A stretch of 64,000 nucleotides of DNA, from the NCBI GenBank assembly GCA_022570795.1, contig JAKUDP010000004.1:1054001-1118000 (forward strand). The letters are read 5' to 3'. The notes below the pieces were generated by a model that had not been told where the DNA came from, made no database searches, and saw only the letters and a program-made list of their open reading frames with translations. Position numbers and translations under genes: made by a program. How positions within the stretch are numbered: position 1 is the stretch's first letter; every line of letters begins with the position of its first letter. This document shows positions 1 to 12,134 of this stretch, one piece after another. The stretch is from Sphaerulina vaccinii (Eukaryota > Ascomycota > Dothideomycetes > Mycosphaerellales > Mycosphaerellaceae).

Positions 1-353
1 CTGTTAGAGCAATCATTTTGCAAATCGCCGACCGAGTCCGATTGGCGAAAGACGTAGCCTTCCAGTCCATTCGCAAGTCCAACTGAGATCTCGCACTTCT
101 TGTAGATTGAGAAGTCGTCTCTGGCAACGACCACTGCATCACTGTCGATGCCAGCTGGAGCCTCGCACTTTGCATCGTTGCAGACTTGGTTCCGTAGAAG
201 ACGCAGAATTGCCTCGGGTGACAGTGGACCTTGATGAGTTGCATAGCTTGTGGAGAGAACCTGATCTGAGAGTTGACAAGACGGCGCGTTCATAGGCGTG
301 GGCGCATTGGATGAAGCGGCATCGCTTGACTGTGCGACGGCAGTGGGAGCCAT
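1..353 (-). CDS. Unrecognised protein, N-terminal part, cut by the left edge
   Basis: The reverse strand is open from an ATG at 353 to the window edge, giving 117 codons with no stop. The protein begins MAPTAVAQSSDAASS, a Ser/Ala-rich start, followed by more structured sequence: LSPEAILRLLRNQVC, then a short Cys-containing stretch, then CEISVGLANGLEGYVFRQ. No signal peptide, membrane segment or known motif is visible. Coding character is inferred from the unbroken frame and from ordinary residue composition. The opposite-strand frames here read as Arg/Ser/Cys-rich shadows. The rest of the gene lies left of position 1. I do not recognise the family. An intron within this stretch cannot be excluded. 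Confidence 0.55.
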   Translation of the reverse strand, partial: MAPTAVAQSSDAASSNAPTPMNAPSCQLSDQVLSTSYATHQGPLSPEAILRLLRNQVCNDAKCEAPAGIDSDAVVVARDDFSIYKKCEISVGLANGLEGYVFRQSDSVGDLQNDCSN

Positions 354-1069
354 CTTGTGTTTTGAACCCGTTCAGCAGCTGAAACGACCGGTTACGAATT
401 GGTGCCTCGGTGGCTTGTGATACAAAGGAGCATGACGGCCGTGTGGAAGAAACGGACTGCCAACCTGAAGCAGACAGGAGGCCGAGTGTGGGATCATATC
501 GCTCCTTGACGTCCCCCGCGCCTATGCGTGAACTCAATGGAAGTAGAGGAGATTGAAACACCAGGTAACAAGGTCGGCCAGCTACGCACTGTCATCACAT
601 TTTGACAGCTCCGTTCTCTTGCGTGAACCTCTTCAGGATCCGGCAGGGCCAGGACCAGTAGTGTGGATTGAGTTCCTATTGGCTGCGACAAGGATGTCTA
701 GACTTCAGAGCCTAGCTGTACCTGCTTCTGTTGGGCAACCAACAGCATGGTTCGCGACAACCCGCTACTCGTGCGTAGGAGCCGACCTCCGAGATGAAAA
801 AAGACTCCACACGAATGGTACGCAGTCTGCGAAGGACAAGAACGGGATGCACCTCTCGAAGCATCAATTCTGCCACGTTCATGTGGAGAGACTGAGGACC
901 GCACGTCCCTCACTTATATATTGGACGAGCATCTCGCGGACAGCTTGCAGCTTGTGCAAGCTCATGGCGGGTGTTCGATGGGCATGCACGCATTTTGTAT
1001 ATGCATGGGTCGCCACTGGCTCGCATGTACAATTCCGCTGTTCCCCAACGGACAACCCAACACCAACTA
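354..1069. other. Intergenic, nothing recognised
   Basis: About 0.7 kb between the left-edge gene start and the end of the TRAPPC12-like gene. Open frames occur on both strands, but they are rich in Ser, Arg and Cys and show no domain. Confidence 0.5.
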
Positions 1070-2428
1070 CTACAGCTTGAAGTCGAACGTAGCACGCTCC
1101 CAGCCACCACCATCAGGAGCAGGCTGTTTCGCCGCAGATTGCTGGATAAGAGCCGTCTTCTTCTCTGTCGCGCGTTCGGTGCAAAGCTCATAGACAGTGC
1201 TCAGATTGAACAACAATGTTGGCGACGTTGACCTGTTCTTCGCCAGATCTTCGAGCAAATCACGAGCTGCCGCAATATGACCAGTGTACAGCAACGACAC
1301 TGCAGCATTGAGCGCGAATTGGTTGTTATCAGGACGGTGATTGACGAGTGCCTGCCATTTGGAGACTGCATCTTCGTGATCGCCATCAGCAACCTTCAGC
1401 AACGCTTCGAGGCCTTTCCTCTTCATCTCGCCTTTCATTTCACTCGCACTGCGTTCGGCACCAGCAATGTCACCTACTCTCACGCGAAGTAGAGCTTTTC
1501 TGTAAGCCAATTCGTCATGGTCCACATCCGTCAAGGTGTCCAGATGTCGTGTCGCCGTTTCGAGCTCTCCCATCTCAACAAGTGAATCGCAGACCCGCAG
1601 TCCTACTTCACAAAGCCTGCTTCTCCATAGAGCAACCTCGGACTCGTTTTGGTCCTTTTGTGCGAGACGGAGGTTGGCTCTGACCTCACCAGCCAATGCA
1701 TATAGTGCGATGATGCCTCTACGCCCACCATCAGCGGCTCCGATCGACTGAAGACGTACTAGCAGAAGGCGGAGTTCCCAAGGCACGAGATCTACAATAT
1801 CCTGCGCACCAGGAAGATTCCGTGCTGAAAGCTCGACTAAAGGAAGTGCTTCTGCTGCAGCTATATCTGGGCGATGGATGAGTACGAGACATGCTAAACG
1901 CGTATAGAGGAGTTGGAAGATGTGATCTGCAGCTGTGGGAGGATTCTGTAGTATTGCTCTGAGTGCGGCCTCAGCTGCACGCCGGAAGTGCCCTCCTTTG
2001 ATCAGGTCTGGCAGAGAGCTTTCCACGGGCGGGCGATGGGTGGAGTTGAGGAAGGCACTTGGAATGTCTTCTGTAGTCACGGAATGGTAGATCTGCCTGT
2101 CCTGCAAGAAGCGTAGGTCCACATTGGGTCTTGGTCGGTGAATAAGAGCAGGCTCTAGCTCTGGCTCAGGCAATTGTGGCGTCGAGGACTTGCTTTCTTG
2201 TGGCGATTGTATGGAGGTCACAACTTCAGATATAGATGGACTCGCCGGCGCGTCAGCAAGAGGGCTGCACCTGTCTTCAGCTCTATGTTTGATCTGGCAG
2301 AGTCCTGCATATGCTCACTCATCCAGCGCAGCTTCTAGTGGTCCTCGAGCAGCTCGCTGAGGGGTTGGATGCGATATGTTCCTCCCATGGCGGCGTATGC
2401 TGCCTGATGGTGAGCGTGGCGACTGCAT
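1070..2428 (-). CDS. TRAPPC12-like trafficking complex subunit (TPR protein)
   Basis: Two exons, 2319-2428 and 1070-2270, separated by a 48-bp intron (2271-2318, GTGAGC..CAG), give 436 residues. The first ATG at 2428 opens a short basic N-terminus; the split codon at the junction restores the frame of exon 2. The stretch VDLRFLQDRQIYHS followed by a helical TPR-like array (about residues 100-420) is typical of the TRAPPC12/TTC15 family, which joins the TRAPP III tethering complex in ER-Golgi and autophagy traffic. Repeats such as DNNQFALNAAVSLLYTGH and SPTLLFNLSTVYEL are TPR-like. The gene is back to back with ILV2, about 260 bp between the two ATGs. The family call rests on remembered resemblance; a generic TPR protein is the alternative. 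Confidence 0.72.
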
Positions 2429-2688
2429 GGTGGTGATAGTTTCTGCAGGTTGTTGGTATACTTGACACGATATGTGTCTCTGTTCAAACAAGGACGCTGA
2501 CCTTGGCCATGCACGAGGCCAACCTCGGGAAGTCACGACCCACTCGCCATCTTCATTGGGTAAAGCGCATATTTCTCCACCCAATTCTTCAATCCAGACC
2601 ATTGTGTGAGTCGCCTTCTGAATCACACTTGCTGGTAGCATTGTATTTCACGCTTCTCCTCTCCTCTCCTCACTACGACTGCCATTGC
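2429..2688. promoter_or_regulatory. Divergent promoter between TRAPPC12-like gene and ILV2
   Basis: A 260-bp spacer between two opposed start codons. A pyrimidine-rich tract (about 2651-2671) lies directly upstream of the ILV2 start, a common fungal core-promoter pattern. TGAGTCG at 2607-2613 differs by one base from a TGAGTCA Gcn4/CPC1-type site, so control by general amino acid starvation is possible but weakly supported. Confidence 0.4.
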
Positions 2689-4890
2689 ATGATCACGTTC
2701 ACTATGTTTCCCTCAAGAGCGGCCAATGCGGCCAAGATCGCACGCCAGACTCGCCAATTCTCGACGACATCGCCCATCGCCGCCATTTCACCCTACCGAA
2801 AACACACTGCACAACCTGTCAAAGAGACGAAACGAAATGTGTCAGCGACGGCGAAGAGCAATGCACAGGCCGCAGCACAACCTGCGCCTGCGCAGCAAAG
2901 AGCTGTGCCGAGTCCAGCTTTCAATCGCGATGAGCCAAAAAGCAGAGAACCACAACCACTGCAGCCATTCCGCCAGCCCGAAATGGACCACAGCTTCGTG
3001 GGAATGAAGGGTGGAGAGATCTTTCACGAGATGATGCTCAGGCATAACGTCAAGCACGTCTGTAAGTGCAATCCTGGTGGCGATAAAGCCAAAGAGAAGT
3101 GAGGAAGCTCTACAAGTCACGCGAGCTAATGCAGAACGACAGTTGGATACCCTGGAGGTGCTATTCTCCCAGTCTTCGATGCCATCTACAACAGTGAACA
3201 CTTCAACTTCATTCTGCCCAGACACGAGCAGGGTGCAGGACACATGGCTGAGGGCTATGCCCGTGCCTCTGGCAAGCCAGGTGTTGTTTTGGTAACTTCT
3301 GGACCAGGCGCAACCAACACCGTTACTCCCATGCAGGATGCTCTCATGGACGGTACGCCAATGGTCGTCTTCTGTGGACAGGTTCCCACTTCTGCCATCG
3401 GCTCGGATGCGTTCCAGGAGGCTGATACTGTGGGCATCTCGCGAGCATGCACCAAGTGGAATGTTATGGTGAAGAACATTGCTGAGTTGCCACGAAGAAT
3501 TAACGAGGCTTTTGAAATCGCAACTTCTGGCAGACCTGGACCAGTCTTGGTCGATCTTCCAAAGGATGTGACAGCTGGTATTCTGAATCGACCAATTCCA
3601 ATGATGTCTTCTCTCCCAACACATCCTTCGGCCGCTTCAGTGGCTGCACGAGACCTTTCCGTGAAGCAGTTGAACGGCAGCATCAAGCGCACTGCTGATC
3701 TAATCAACATTGCAAAGAAGCCAGTCATCTACGCTGGACAGGGTGTTCTCGGACATCCGGACGGACCAAAGTACTTGAAGGAGCTTTCCGAGAAGGTTCA
3801 GATTCCAGTAACAACCACTCTCCAAGGTCTTGGTGCATACGATGAGCTTGACCCCAAGTCTCTTCACATGCTGGGAATGCACGGATCCGCATTCGCCAAC
3901 ATGGCCATCCAGGAAGCCGATTTGATCATTGCTCTGGGTGCACGATTCGATGATCGTATCACTGGCCACGTCCCACGTTTCGCACCTCAAGCACGAAAGG
4001 CCGCTGAGGAAGGCCGTGGAGGTATCGTGCACTTCGACATCATGCCAAAGAACATCAACAAGGTCGTGCAAGCTACCGAGGCCGTGGAGGGAGATGTTAC
4101 TGCCAACCTTGCTCTCCTCTTGCCATACGTCAATGAGGTTTCCAAGGACACCCGAAAGGAATGGTTTGACCAGATCGATGCCTGGAAGGAGCGCTTCCCA
4201 TGGGCATACCAGAAGGAGGACGGTCCAGACGGGATCATCAAGCCACAAACCGTCATCACAGCTCTCTCAGATCTTACAGCACCAAAGAAGCACGAGACCA
4301 TCATCGCAACAGGTGTCGGCCAGCATCAAATGTGGACAGCACAGCACTACAGATGGCGACAACCTCGTTCGATGATCACATCAGGTGGTCTCGGCACCAT
4401 GGGTTTCGGTCTTCCAGCAGCCATTGGAGCCAAGGTTGCCGCACCAGAGAAGCTCGTCATTGACATTGACGGAGACGCGTCCTTTCTCATGACCCAGACC
4501 GAGCTTGGAACAGCATCTGAGTTCAACATCGGTGTCAAGGTCATCGTGTTGAACAACGAAGAGCAAGGCATGGTCACCCAATGGCAATCCCTCTTCTACA
4601 GCGATCGCTTCGCGCACACACATCAAAGAAACCCAGACTTCGTCAAGCTTGCAGAAGCTATGTACGTTCCAGCACGAAGAACGACCAAGCTTGCCACCTT
4701 GGCTGAAGATCTCGAATGGTTGTGCTACGGATCTGGAGAAGGTCCAGCATTCTTGGAGGTTGTCGTTGACCAGAAGATCCCTGTCCTGCCTATGGTTCCT
4801 GGTGGAAGCGCTCTTCACGAGTTCTTGGTATACGACGAGACCAAGGAGAAGGCGCGAAGACAGCAGACAAGAGATCGATCAGGTCGCTAA
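2689..4890 (+). CDS. ILV2: Acetolactate synthase (acetohydroxyacid synthase) catalytic subunit, mitochondrial
   Basis: Two exons, 2689-3061 and 3143-4890, with an 81-bp intron whose splice restores the family motif HVFGYPGGAILPVFDAIY; 706 residues. It catalyses the thiamine-diphosphate-dependent condensation of pyruvate (or pyruvate plus 2-oxobutyrate), the first shared step of valine, leucine and isoleucine synthesis in mitochondria. The N-terminus is Arg/Ser rich with RQFSTTS, a typical presequence cleavage region; ATG 2704 is an alternative start. The catalytic Glu lies in PRHEQGAGHMAEGYAR. The ThDP/Mg site (about residue 560) starts DIDGDASFLM and ends VLNNEEQGM. The Trp of MVTQWQSLFY is at the position known from sulfonylurea-class inhibitor binding and is unchanged. 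Length and layout are normal for fungi. Confidence 0.97.
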
Positions 4891-5989
4891 TCCTCTTTTT
4901 CTGTGGTTTGTCTTCTGTTTCTCGCATGGTGTTCGTGGCGTTGCATTGGGTTGGTCTTTCGGATGTGAGTGAGCGTTCGATTGTGTACTTATAGTGGAGG
5001 AAGATTTGCTGCGCATCAAGCCGTGGTCGATCTGAGCTGGCCTGGCGAAGGAAAGCCGGTCGCAAAAGTTCTGTATGTTTAGCTTCTCTAATCCAGCGGC
5101 TGAAATGGAATGGAATGTCTTGTGATGTGGTCAGTCTCTTCTGACATTCTGTGCGTAATGTAGGTGCATTGTATGACGAAATAGTAACGGCGAAGCGCTG
5201 ATATATATCTAGCATAGAGGACTAGAGGAGTGACCATCCAGGACTCAAGGTAGTGGTCGCTGCTACCTCTCCACTTCCTGGCATGTCCGCGTTGCTCCAA
5301 GTGAAGCCGTATAGCGTCTTCGCGCATCGGAGTACGATGCACTAGCTGGCTTCTCTCTGAAATCAGGGCTTGCGGCTGATATCGATCCTAAGACGGGCAG
5401 GTTAGCATGGTTTGCGGTGTGCGCTGGAGACTAGCACCCGACTCATATGCGCGAATGCGCCGTATTTGCTGACACGTCTAAGTAGCCGAATGGAGAGTGG
5501 ACAGAAGTGTGAAGAGTTCGCTGAATGTCTCTATGATTCTCGTTGCTTTGCACGCAGCTCGGAGGAGAGACAGAGTGCATACTGGCGATCGTCGAGTCCC
5601 TGTGCAGGTCCTCTTGTTCGAATCCTTCGAAGCACGTCCCCTATTGCACTTCATTTGTCGCGGCACGTTTGCTTCGCTTCACCTAGCAATTCGCAAGCTA
5701 GGTGTAAGAGTGTGCTATTCCCGCCTCACTTAGAGGATCGGAACGTCTTGTCAGTTATATATTCACCTTTGTAACACCTTCATTTGATTAAGGATAATAT
5801 ATAAAAGTGAGGAGCCGGGAAGGCTAAACGCATGTGAAGGTGATGAGGGTGAAGGGAAAGGGAAAGCTCGCTGGTTCATCTGTGGGCGATCACATTTTCC
5901 ATTCACCTCACCATGACTAAGCCGCACACCAAAACGCAAATTCTTTCTCCGTTCCGAACACGACTCGAAGGACATCATCGCAGCACACT
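4891..5989. other. Intergenic, about 1.1 kb, nothing recognised
   Basis: Holds the ILV2 3' region and the promoter of the BTB gene. A GTTCGAATCC sequence near 5606 resembles a tRNA T-loop, but no T-stem or cloverleaf forms around it. No coding sequence is supported. Confidence 0.5.
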
Positions 5990-6913
5990 ATGGCGCCTAC
6001 TACTCGGCGAACTCAGCGCGAGAGCGTGGTTGACCTTACTAAAGACTCCCGACCAGTAACCACTGCACAGCAGCCAAAACGCAAGCGCGCGCCAGCTAGT
6101 GCGACCGTCAGCAGGTCCACGCGTGGCGTGGTGAACGCGCCGACGTCTACCAAGAAGCGCCGGTACGCATAGCAATTCGACTCGCGAGACATGCGGCATT
6201 GCATACTGACGCCGCCTCAGATTCACCAGCAGCCTGATCAAAATCAATGCCGGAGCCGGCGACAACACCGACGAGTTTCAGGTCCACGAGGATTCCTTGA
6301 AGAAGCATTCGGTAACCATCTCCCAGACGTCCTACCAGCTTCGTAAACTTGTAGCGCTAACAGCTCGCAGGCCTTTTTCCAAGCTGCACTCAACAAGAAC
6401 TGGAAGGAGGGACAGGACTGCAGAATCGAGCTACCAGAGGACGAGCCAGACGTAGTGGCCGCCTACATCGAGTGGCTATACAGCAGCGTCGTGTCCTCAA
6501 TCCTACCTGAACCATCGGACGACGAATGTGAGCTCGCTCAAGAGTTTCTCGCCCTGGCCAAGCTCTATGTATTTGGCGAAAAGGTCCAAGATGATCACTT
6601 TTGCGATGCAACCTTGAGAGCGATCATGACATTGTCGAAGAAGCGCTCTGCTTGTCCTGCTCCTGACAGCGCGCTCGTCATCTACGAGGGGACGCCCGAG
6701 GGTTCTCCAGCCCGACTACTCCTGGTACACTTGTATCAGATCTCTGCGACCCGCGACGGAATGGAGTGGGAAGCCAACAAGGACTTCCTCTTTCAAGTTC
6801 CCGAGTTCTTGTTCGACCTTGCGCTCGGCTCTGTACCGGCAGTGCGTCTCGAGAAGGATGAGCCCAAAGACGCTTATGCCATACGCAGGAAGTGGTTGAA
6901 GGTTAAGAAGTGA
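5990..6913 (+). CDS. Small BTB/POZ-like domain protein
   Basis: Three exons, 5990-6162, 6221-6311 and 6371-6913, give 268 residues; both introns (58 and 59 bp) are GT..AG and keep frame. A basic N-terminus with KRKR and TKKRRF is nuclear-signal-like. It is followed by a BTB fold: FQVHEDSLKKHSAFFQAAL, WKEGQDCRIELPEDEPDVV, AAYIEWLYSS, then LALAKLYVFGEKVQDDHF. That order (VHE..S.FF.AAL..W, then LPED.P..V..Y..WLY, then LYVFGEK.QD) is the usual pattern of the short fungal BTB family, generally a protein-interaction module. No DNA-binding or MATH domain follows. A related but damaged copy lies at 14538-15331. The specific role is unknown. Confidence 0.82.
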
Positions 6914-7326
6914 GGGGGCTGCGGCGCTAGCTGTTGCACGAGACACCCGAAAGGACTACTACAATTCGCGCGAGCAATGACTGCTGGAGATACGAGTCCC
7001 CCGCAGGACTGCAACGGAGCTACTCCTTCAGTGTGGCATGAAATATTGGTCACACTCAACAATACAGTCACCGTCACATACGGCGCTGCCAGGCGCGCAC
7101 AAGGAGAGGAAGGAGATGCACAAGCATGTTCAAGCATAGAGACCCAGGCGAGCGTGGTTGGAGAGCACGTAGCCAAGAGCTTGGATTCACGAGCTTCAGC
7201 ATCGGCAACAGCATTAGATACATACGGAATGAGAACCCTCGTTAGCAATGAGAACCGTCAACAATTCGTGATATGTAAATGCCCATCATGCACCAAGACA
7301 CCTTTCATAATGATGCCGCCATGCTA
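6914..7326. other. Convergent 3' spacer, nothing recognised
   Basis: About 0.4 kb between the stop codons of the BTB gene and POL1. Open frames here lack any recognisable domain and probably are 3' untranslated sequence. Confidence 0.5.
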
Positions 7327-10300
7327 TCATCTCATGGCGAATCCAAACAACGAGTCCATACTGACCCAACCCCATCCACTCTTATCCAGATAAGCCTTAA
7401 CAACGTCCCAACAAACCGCGAACCTCTCACGATTCATGCCAGCCAGAATCTTGACCTTCTCTTTGATTTCACCTTCCACTTTGACAGGGCCAGTGACACC
7501 CATCTTCTCCAAACTCTTATCCACATCAAACAAACCCTGCAAATACAGCAATTGGTTGTATAAAGCCTTCTCACTGTACTCAAAGGACATCCTACCCGAA
7601 CATCCATAAGCCAAACCATTTGGTCCAAGACATCGATGGCCATAGACGGAGATCTGTCTCGTTCGCATTCCACATGCTTGATCGTCACATTTGAGCCAAG
7701 CTGAATAGTAACGTGAAGTATGCCTGCGGATCTGCGTTTCCAGTTGTGCTGTCATCGTTAATGTCGAGATGCGCTTCTTACATTCAGCTCGAGGACATGC
7801 AAGACCATCATTTGTAAGTACTCCTAAGGGAACGAGAGGCTGTTCGCCATCTGGCGGAGTATAGTTCAGACCACGATACTCGAAGTGGTTCTTGCAGCCC
7901 AAGCAGAGCAGGCCAAGAGGTTCGCAGTCCTTGAATCGCAGGTGGTCTGGGATCTGACTTTCCAGTGTGGTGATCTCGTTGCTTTGCTCAGTGGATTTAC
8001 TGGCGCCACTGATGCGGTACTTGGTGGTGTCCAGGCCAAGGCACTCTGCTAGTCGGGAAATGTCTGTGCCGCTAATAGGAGCACAGAGACGCTCGACTGG
8101 AGGCAGGATCTGCTTGTGCAGGTAGTATTGGACATCTGGAGTGAGCTCGCTGTCTTTGGCCAAGATCTCGTCCAGCTCGTGAGCATTCTGTGCAGCTTTC
8201 TCCTGGTTGCCTTCACTGTCGCCACAGATCACGAAAGCCATGACGTCCTTGGCCTTCACTTGCTTGCCCTTTGCTAGACGCTTAAGCGCGACCTGCACGG
8301 ATGGCATGGTCCTTCCATTGGGGTAGTCCTTGGGATCCTTGCCGAGTTGCGTGTATATGGTGTACTTGTGTGCGGGAATCTCCTTGTTGCGCATCTTCTC
8401 GCTCAGTGACCGGAGGTGATCATGAATCTGCGACACGACCTTCTCAGGTTCCTCGCCAGATAGTAGGAAGTTGAGCAGCTGCCTGCAGCATTGTTAGCAT
8501 AAGTCGAAAAGTGATCGAGGGTCAAACCTACGTCGATGTGTCCTTGGACAGTTGACAGTACTCTCTTCGCCTCATATCTAGACCCTTCACGTCAAGCTTC
8601 TCTTTCCAGGTATTGTCGCCAGCATCGATCATCTGGATAGCAGCATACTTCTTCTTCGCGTGCAAGAGCAGCCGCCTGAAGATGTGGTCAATCTCGATCT
8701 CGAGCAGCTCGTACTGCTCGTTGACACTCTTCTGGAAGTCCTTGCCCATCTTCAGTGCGTCCAAAATGTTGTCAACATTTGTGTTGATCATGACCGAGTC
8801 AGTGTCACCATAGATGACACGCAGAGCATGCTGCGACTCTGCCAGATCCTTGGTGGACTGCAGAATCTCACGACCCTTCGAAGTCGTCAATGCTGCGAGT
8901 GGTCTGGCATAGAATCGTGATTTAGTGTAGCCCAAACATCCGTACATGGAATTGGCTGTCAGTTTCAAAGCCATCTGCTTGACGTCCCAAGTCTTGAGCA
9001 TGTCTTCGGTCGCAGACTTGTCCTTCATGAGCTTCTTCACTTCCCGTCTTCTGCTGACAAGGGTTCGAATCAGCCTTGGTAAGATTCCCTTGTTAGAAGT
9101 GTCTCCCGGGACATCAGGAACTCTCTCGTCTTGTTCGGAGATGTCGCTGCGGTCGATTGTCGTGAAGCAGATGTTGTACTCCTGGATGATGCTGGGGTAC
9201 AGCGAGTTGAAGTCCATGACCAGGATGAACTTGTCGTAGAGACCTTTCTCGGGCTCAAATACAAGACCTCCCTTGTACTTATCTTTCTTCTTGGAGTCGG
9301 CGCCATCATCACCATCTTCAGCCTCCTCGATCTTCCTGCTCGAAGCCTTCCCATAGATCTTGTCCGGACAGATGTACTTGTTGCGATAGAATTCGTGAAG
9401 CAGAATGTACTCGTTTCGTTCTGAGCGAGTGCCGCTCAATGTTCGTGCCCAGGAGTTGCCAGCCAAGTTGGTGAGGACTTTCGTCAATGGCAGTAGCTGC
9501 TGCTTGATAGCCAGGGCAGCCGTGTAGAAGGTGTCAATCTCGCACATCTTGACATAGTTCATCAAGCCGACACCAGACTGAGCCATTGCAAGGGCCTTTT
9601 CAGTGTCCATCTCTTTCCGTGAGTGACCAGGAAGATGCAATGAGACCATTTCATCAAGACTCCAGGATTGACATCCTTGCATGATACTCTTGCCCATGTC
9701 GTTTGCCAGATCACCAAGTAATCGTCCAGCAGCCAGATGTCGCTCTGCGAAGTAGCTGCCGGCACCTTTGCCTACATTCTTGGGCCAGTCACCACGCTTT
9801 AGTCGACCGATTCGGTGCCAGCCGGGTGTCTTGCGTTCTCGCATGCGTGTGAGAAGCACATTGAAGTCCACATCGTCTAGCTTGTGGCCAACGATGCAAT
9901 CTGGATCGTGCACTTGAATCATGGCAAGGAGCTTGCTGAGCAGACCGATCTCATTCCTTTCCATATGAATCTTATGCTTCTCCTTTTCTGCAAGAGGCTT
10001 GAATCCCATGGGATAGGCGTCTCCATTAGGTCGCATGATTGTGATCATACGCTGTGGCATTTGCTCAGCTGGCTTGGTGTCGGTCAGCGACATGTTCTCG
10101 AAGAAGCGTACACTGGCTACGAGAATCTCGTTCTTGTTGTCCTTGGGGTTGAACACAGTCCGCAAAGACATCGACATCATCGTCAAAGGAGGAGCTTCGA
10201 GGTTGTCTGCCTCGCCAAGTGCTGTGATGCCATTTGGCTTGGTGACTTGCAACTCGAGCTTACACCATGAGGCATTGTTGACGGCATTGAAGTCTGCACC

Positions 10301-11825
10301 TTCAATCCTAAGCCAGCAGGGTCCCATGATGTTCTTCCACATCACGAATTGTTCGAAGAGAGCTGTGTTGGTGCCGAATATGTGTGAGAACGTTTCGCCT
10401 TGGTAGTCCATGGGAAGTGCTGACTTGTCGTAGGGATAGAGCAGCTTGAGATAGTCTGCTTCTTTCGGTATGCCTGGTAGTTCGAATGCGTACTTTCGTG
10501 TGCACTGCTTGATCTTGTGCATCGCGACTTTCTGCTTTGACATGATCTGATCGACCTCCTCGTAAACGTCTGCGAAGCCGACCTCTTCATCTGTGTCCTT
10601 ACCAAACTTGTGACGGTGTTCGCGGGGGAGGAAGTAAAGCTTTCGTAGGATGTTGTCGACTTTGACGAAGCAGGAGACATAGTTGTTTGTCTCACGGTGC
10701 TTGACTTTACCGAAGAGACAGAGACTGCCATTAACTTCAGTGTAATCAAACCAGAAGAAGTTCAGCGAACCATCATCTTCAAGCGCATCTTTTGCGTCAA
10801 GCTTGCCGGCCATGGGCGCCTCATGTGCTGGACTGCTCATGATATTCAGCTTGGCCGCTACATTGTTGATTGCGGTCATGTCGACATCATCTGCAGGGCC
10901 CCTGGTTGGTGAAGAGCTGTTCGGTGTAGGATATGATGGCTTCGCGAGCTTTGGAGCAGGACGGCTGCCACGAATGTTGACATTTGCACTCTTCAAGTTG
11001 GACCCTCCCTTGACTTCTGCCACCTCCATCAAGTCTTCCTCCTCGATCTCTTCGGCTTTGATCGCAGCTTTCCGCTCCACTATCTTAGCAACTGGCGATG
11101 AAGGAAGAGGATCGCTCATCATTGGCATGTCGTCGTCCTGTGCCATTGAGTAGTCATCGTCGCCGCCTGTAATCGCTGGAGGTGATGATTGCATAGTGTC
11201 CTCGACCGCGGGTCTTCTGGATCGTGTAGGCTCTCGATCTTCCAATGGAGGTGACAGGACCCTCGTCTTGCGGCGGTCATTGCTCTTGATAGCTTTTCCA
11301 TACGATGCAGCAGGTCTTTGTATATTCGTGTCGACCTCTCCAAGCAGGCCAGCCATGAAGTCGTCATCCTCGGCCGTTCGTACTGGTTTGGGCTTCGGTG
11401 CAGCTGCAGTTGGTTTCTGGTTAAAATACTTGCTGATGCCCTTCGTGAGCTTGTCCTGTCGGTCTGCGTCCTCTTCTCGCTTCCTCTTGGCTAGCAACAC
11501 GTTAACCATGCTCGTCTACCACATCTGAAGTTGACCTACCAGCTTTGCTGTTCTTTGGCAGATCTTCCTCGCTTTCACTGTCGTACATGGGCTGTCGTTC
11601 ATTCTGCCAGTCTTCACGTCCATCATCGGCATATCCTTCGCCATTGTCGTCCACCACGAAATCGTCTCGGTCCAATCGATCCCTCACGACCTTTTTGTAT
11701 CCCTCATCGTCGACGGTCTCGTATATTGACTCGGCTTCCTCCACTTCATACTCGTCAAACGCGGTCTTTCCAGCCTTTCGTAGAGCGCGTAGCTGCGCGA
11801 GGCGATCTGCTCGTGACGGAGCCAT
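7327..11825 (-). CDS. POL1: DNA polymerase alpha catalytic subunit
   Basis: Three exons, 11540-11825, 8532-11490 and 7327-8482, separated by two 49-bp introns, encode 1466 residues, close to the usual size. The N-terminus RADRLAQLRALRKAG is the polymerase alpha N-terminal motif. Family-B motifs follow in order: DFNSLYPSIIQEYNICF (region II, about residue 855), the KLTANSMYGCLGYTKSRF block (region III) and VIYGDTDSVM (region I, about residue 985). The C-terminus has Cys pairs of the two zinc-binding modules (CLGCKNHFEYRG, CPRAECKKR, CDDQACGMRTRQ) and the ending YNQLLYLQGLFD. It elongates primase RNA to start each DNA strand at replication origins and Okazaki fragments. The first intron contains GTTAAC shortly before its CTAG end. 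It is back to back with the eL13 gene. Confidence 0.96.
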
Positions 11826-12134
11826 TGTCCAAAGATACTCCCAAGCACTGTGCAGATCAGTGCTGCTGATAGGAGAAGGTGAAGAGTTATGTGTAGTGTA
11901 AGAGGGTGGAGCGTGAAGGAATGGTCAGCGGGACAGACAGACACGAGCACTCAGTCGCGCTTGCCATCTCAGAAACGCGACTTCCTCGCTAGCGTGTTTA
12001 TAAAGCGGGACGTTCCATCGGCGCCATTTTCTCCGTGCTTGGCATGCCACCTCAATTTCTGCACTGCGAACTTCGACTACTTCTCGTCTCTGTTCAGGTC
12101 ATCGTCGACATACTAACCGTACAGCACCCTCACA
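11826..12134. promoter_or_regulatory. Divergent promoter between POL1 and the eL13 gene
   Basis: A 309-bp spacer. TATAAA at 11999-12004 is 131 bp before the eL13 ATG and suits a strong ribosomal-protein promoter. AAACGCGA at 11973-11980 contains the ACGCG core bound by MBF-type G1/S regulators, and a further TCGCGC lies near 11955. G1/S control of POL1 is known in yeasts; its use here is inferred. Confidence 0.45.

Noticed and set aside
553..1080. 175-codon plus-strand open frame
   Set aside because: Residue composition is shadow-like (Ser, Arg, Cys, His), starts at a non-ATG codon, and shows no domain; it overlaps the end of the TRAPPC12-like gene.
3700..4248. 182-codon antisense frame inside ILV2
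   Set aside because: It mirrors the conserved ILV2 coding sequence and has no features of its own.
5595..5650. GTTCGAATCC, a tRNA T-loop-like sequence
   Set aside because: The flanking bases do not pair as a T-stem, and no anticodon or acceptor stem can be drawn.
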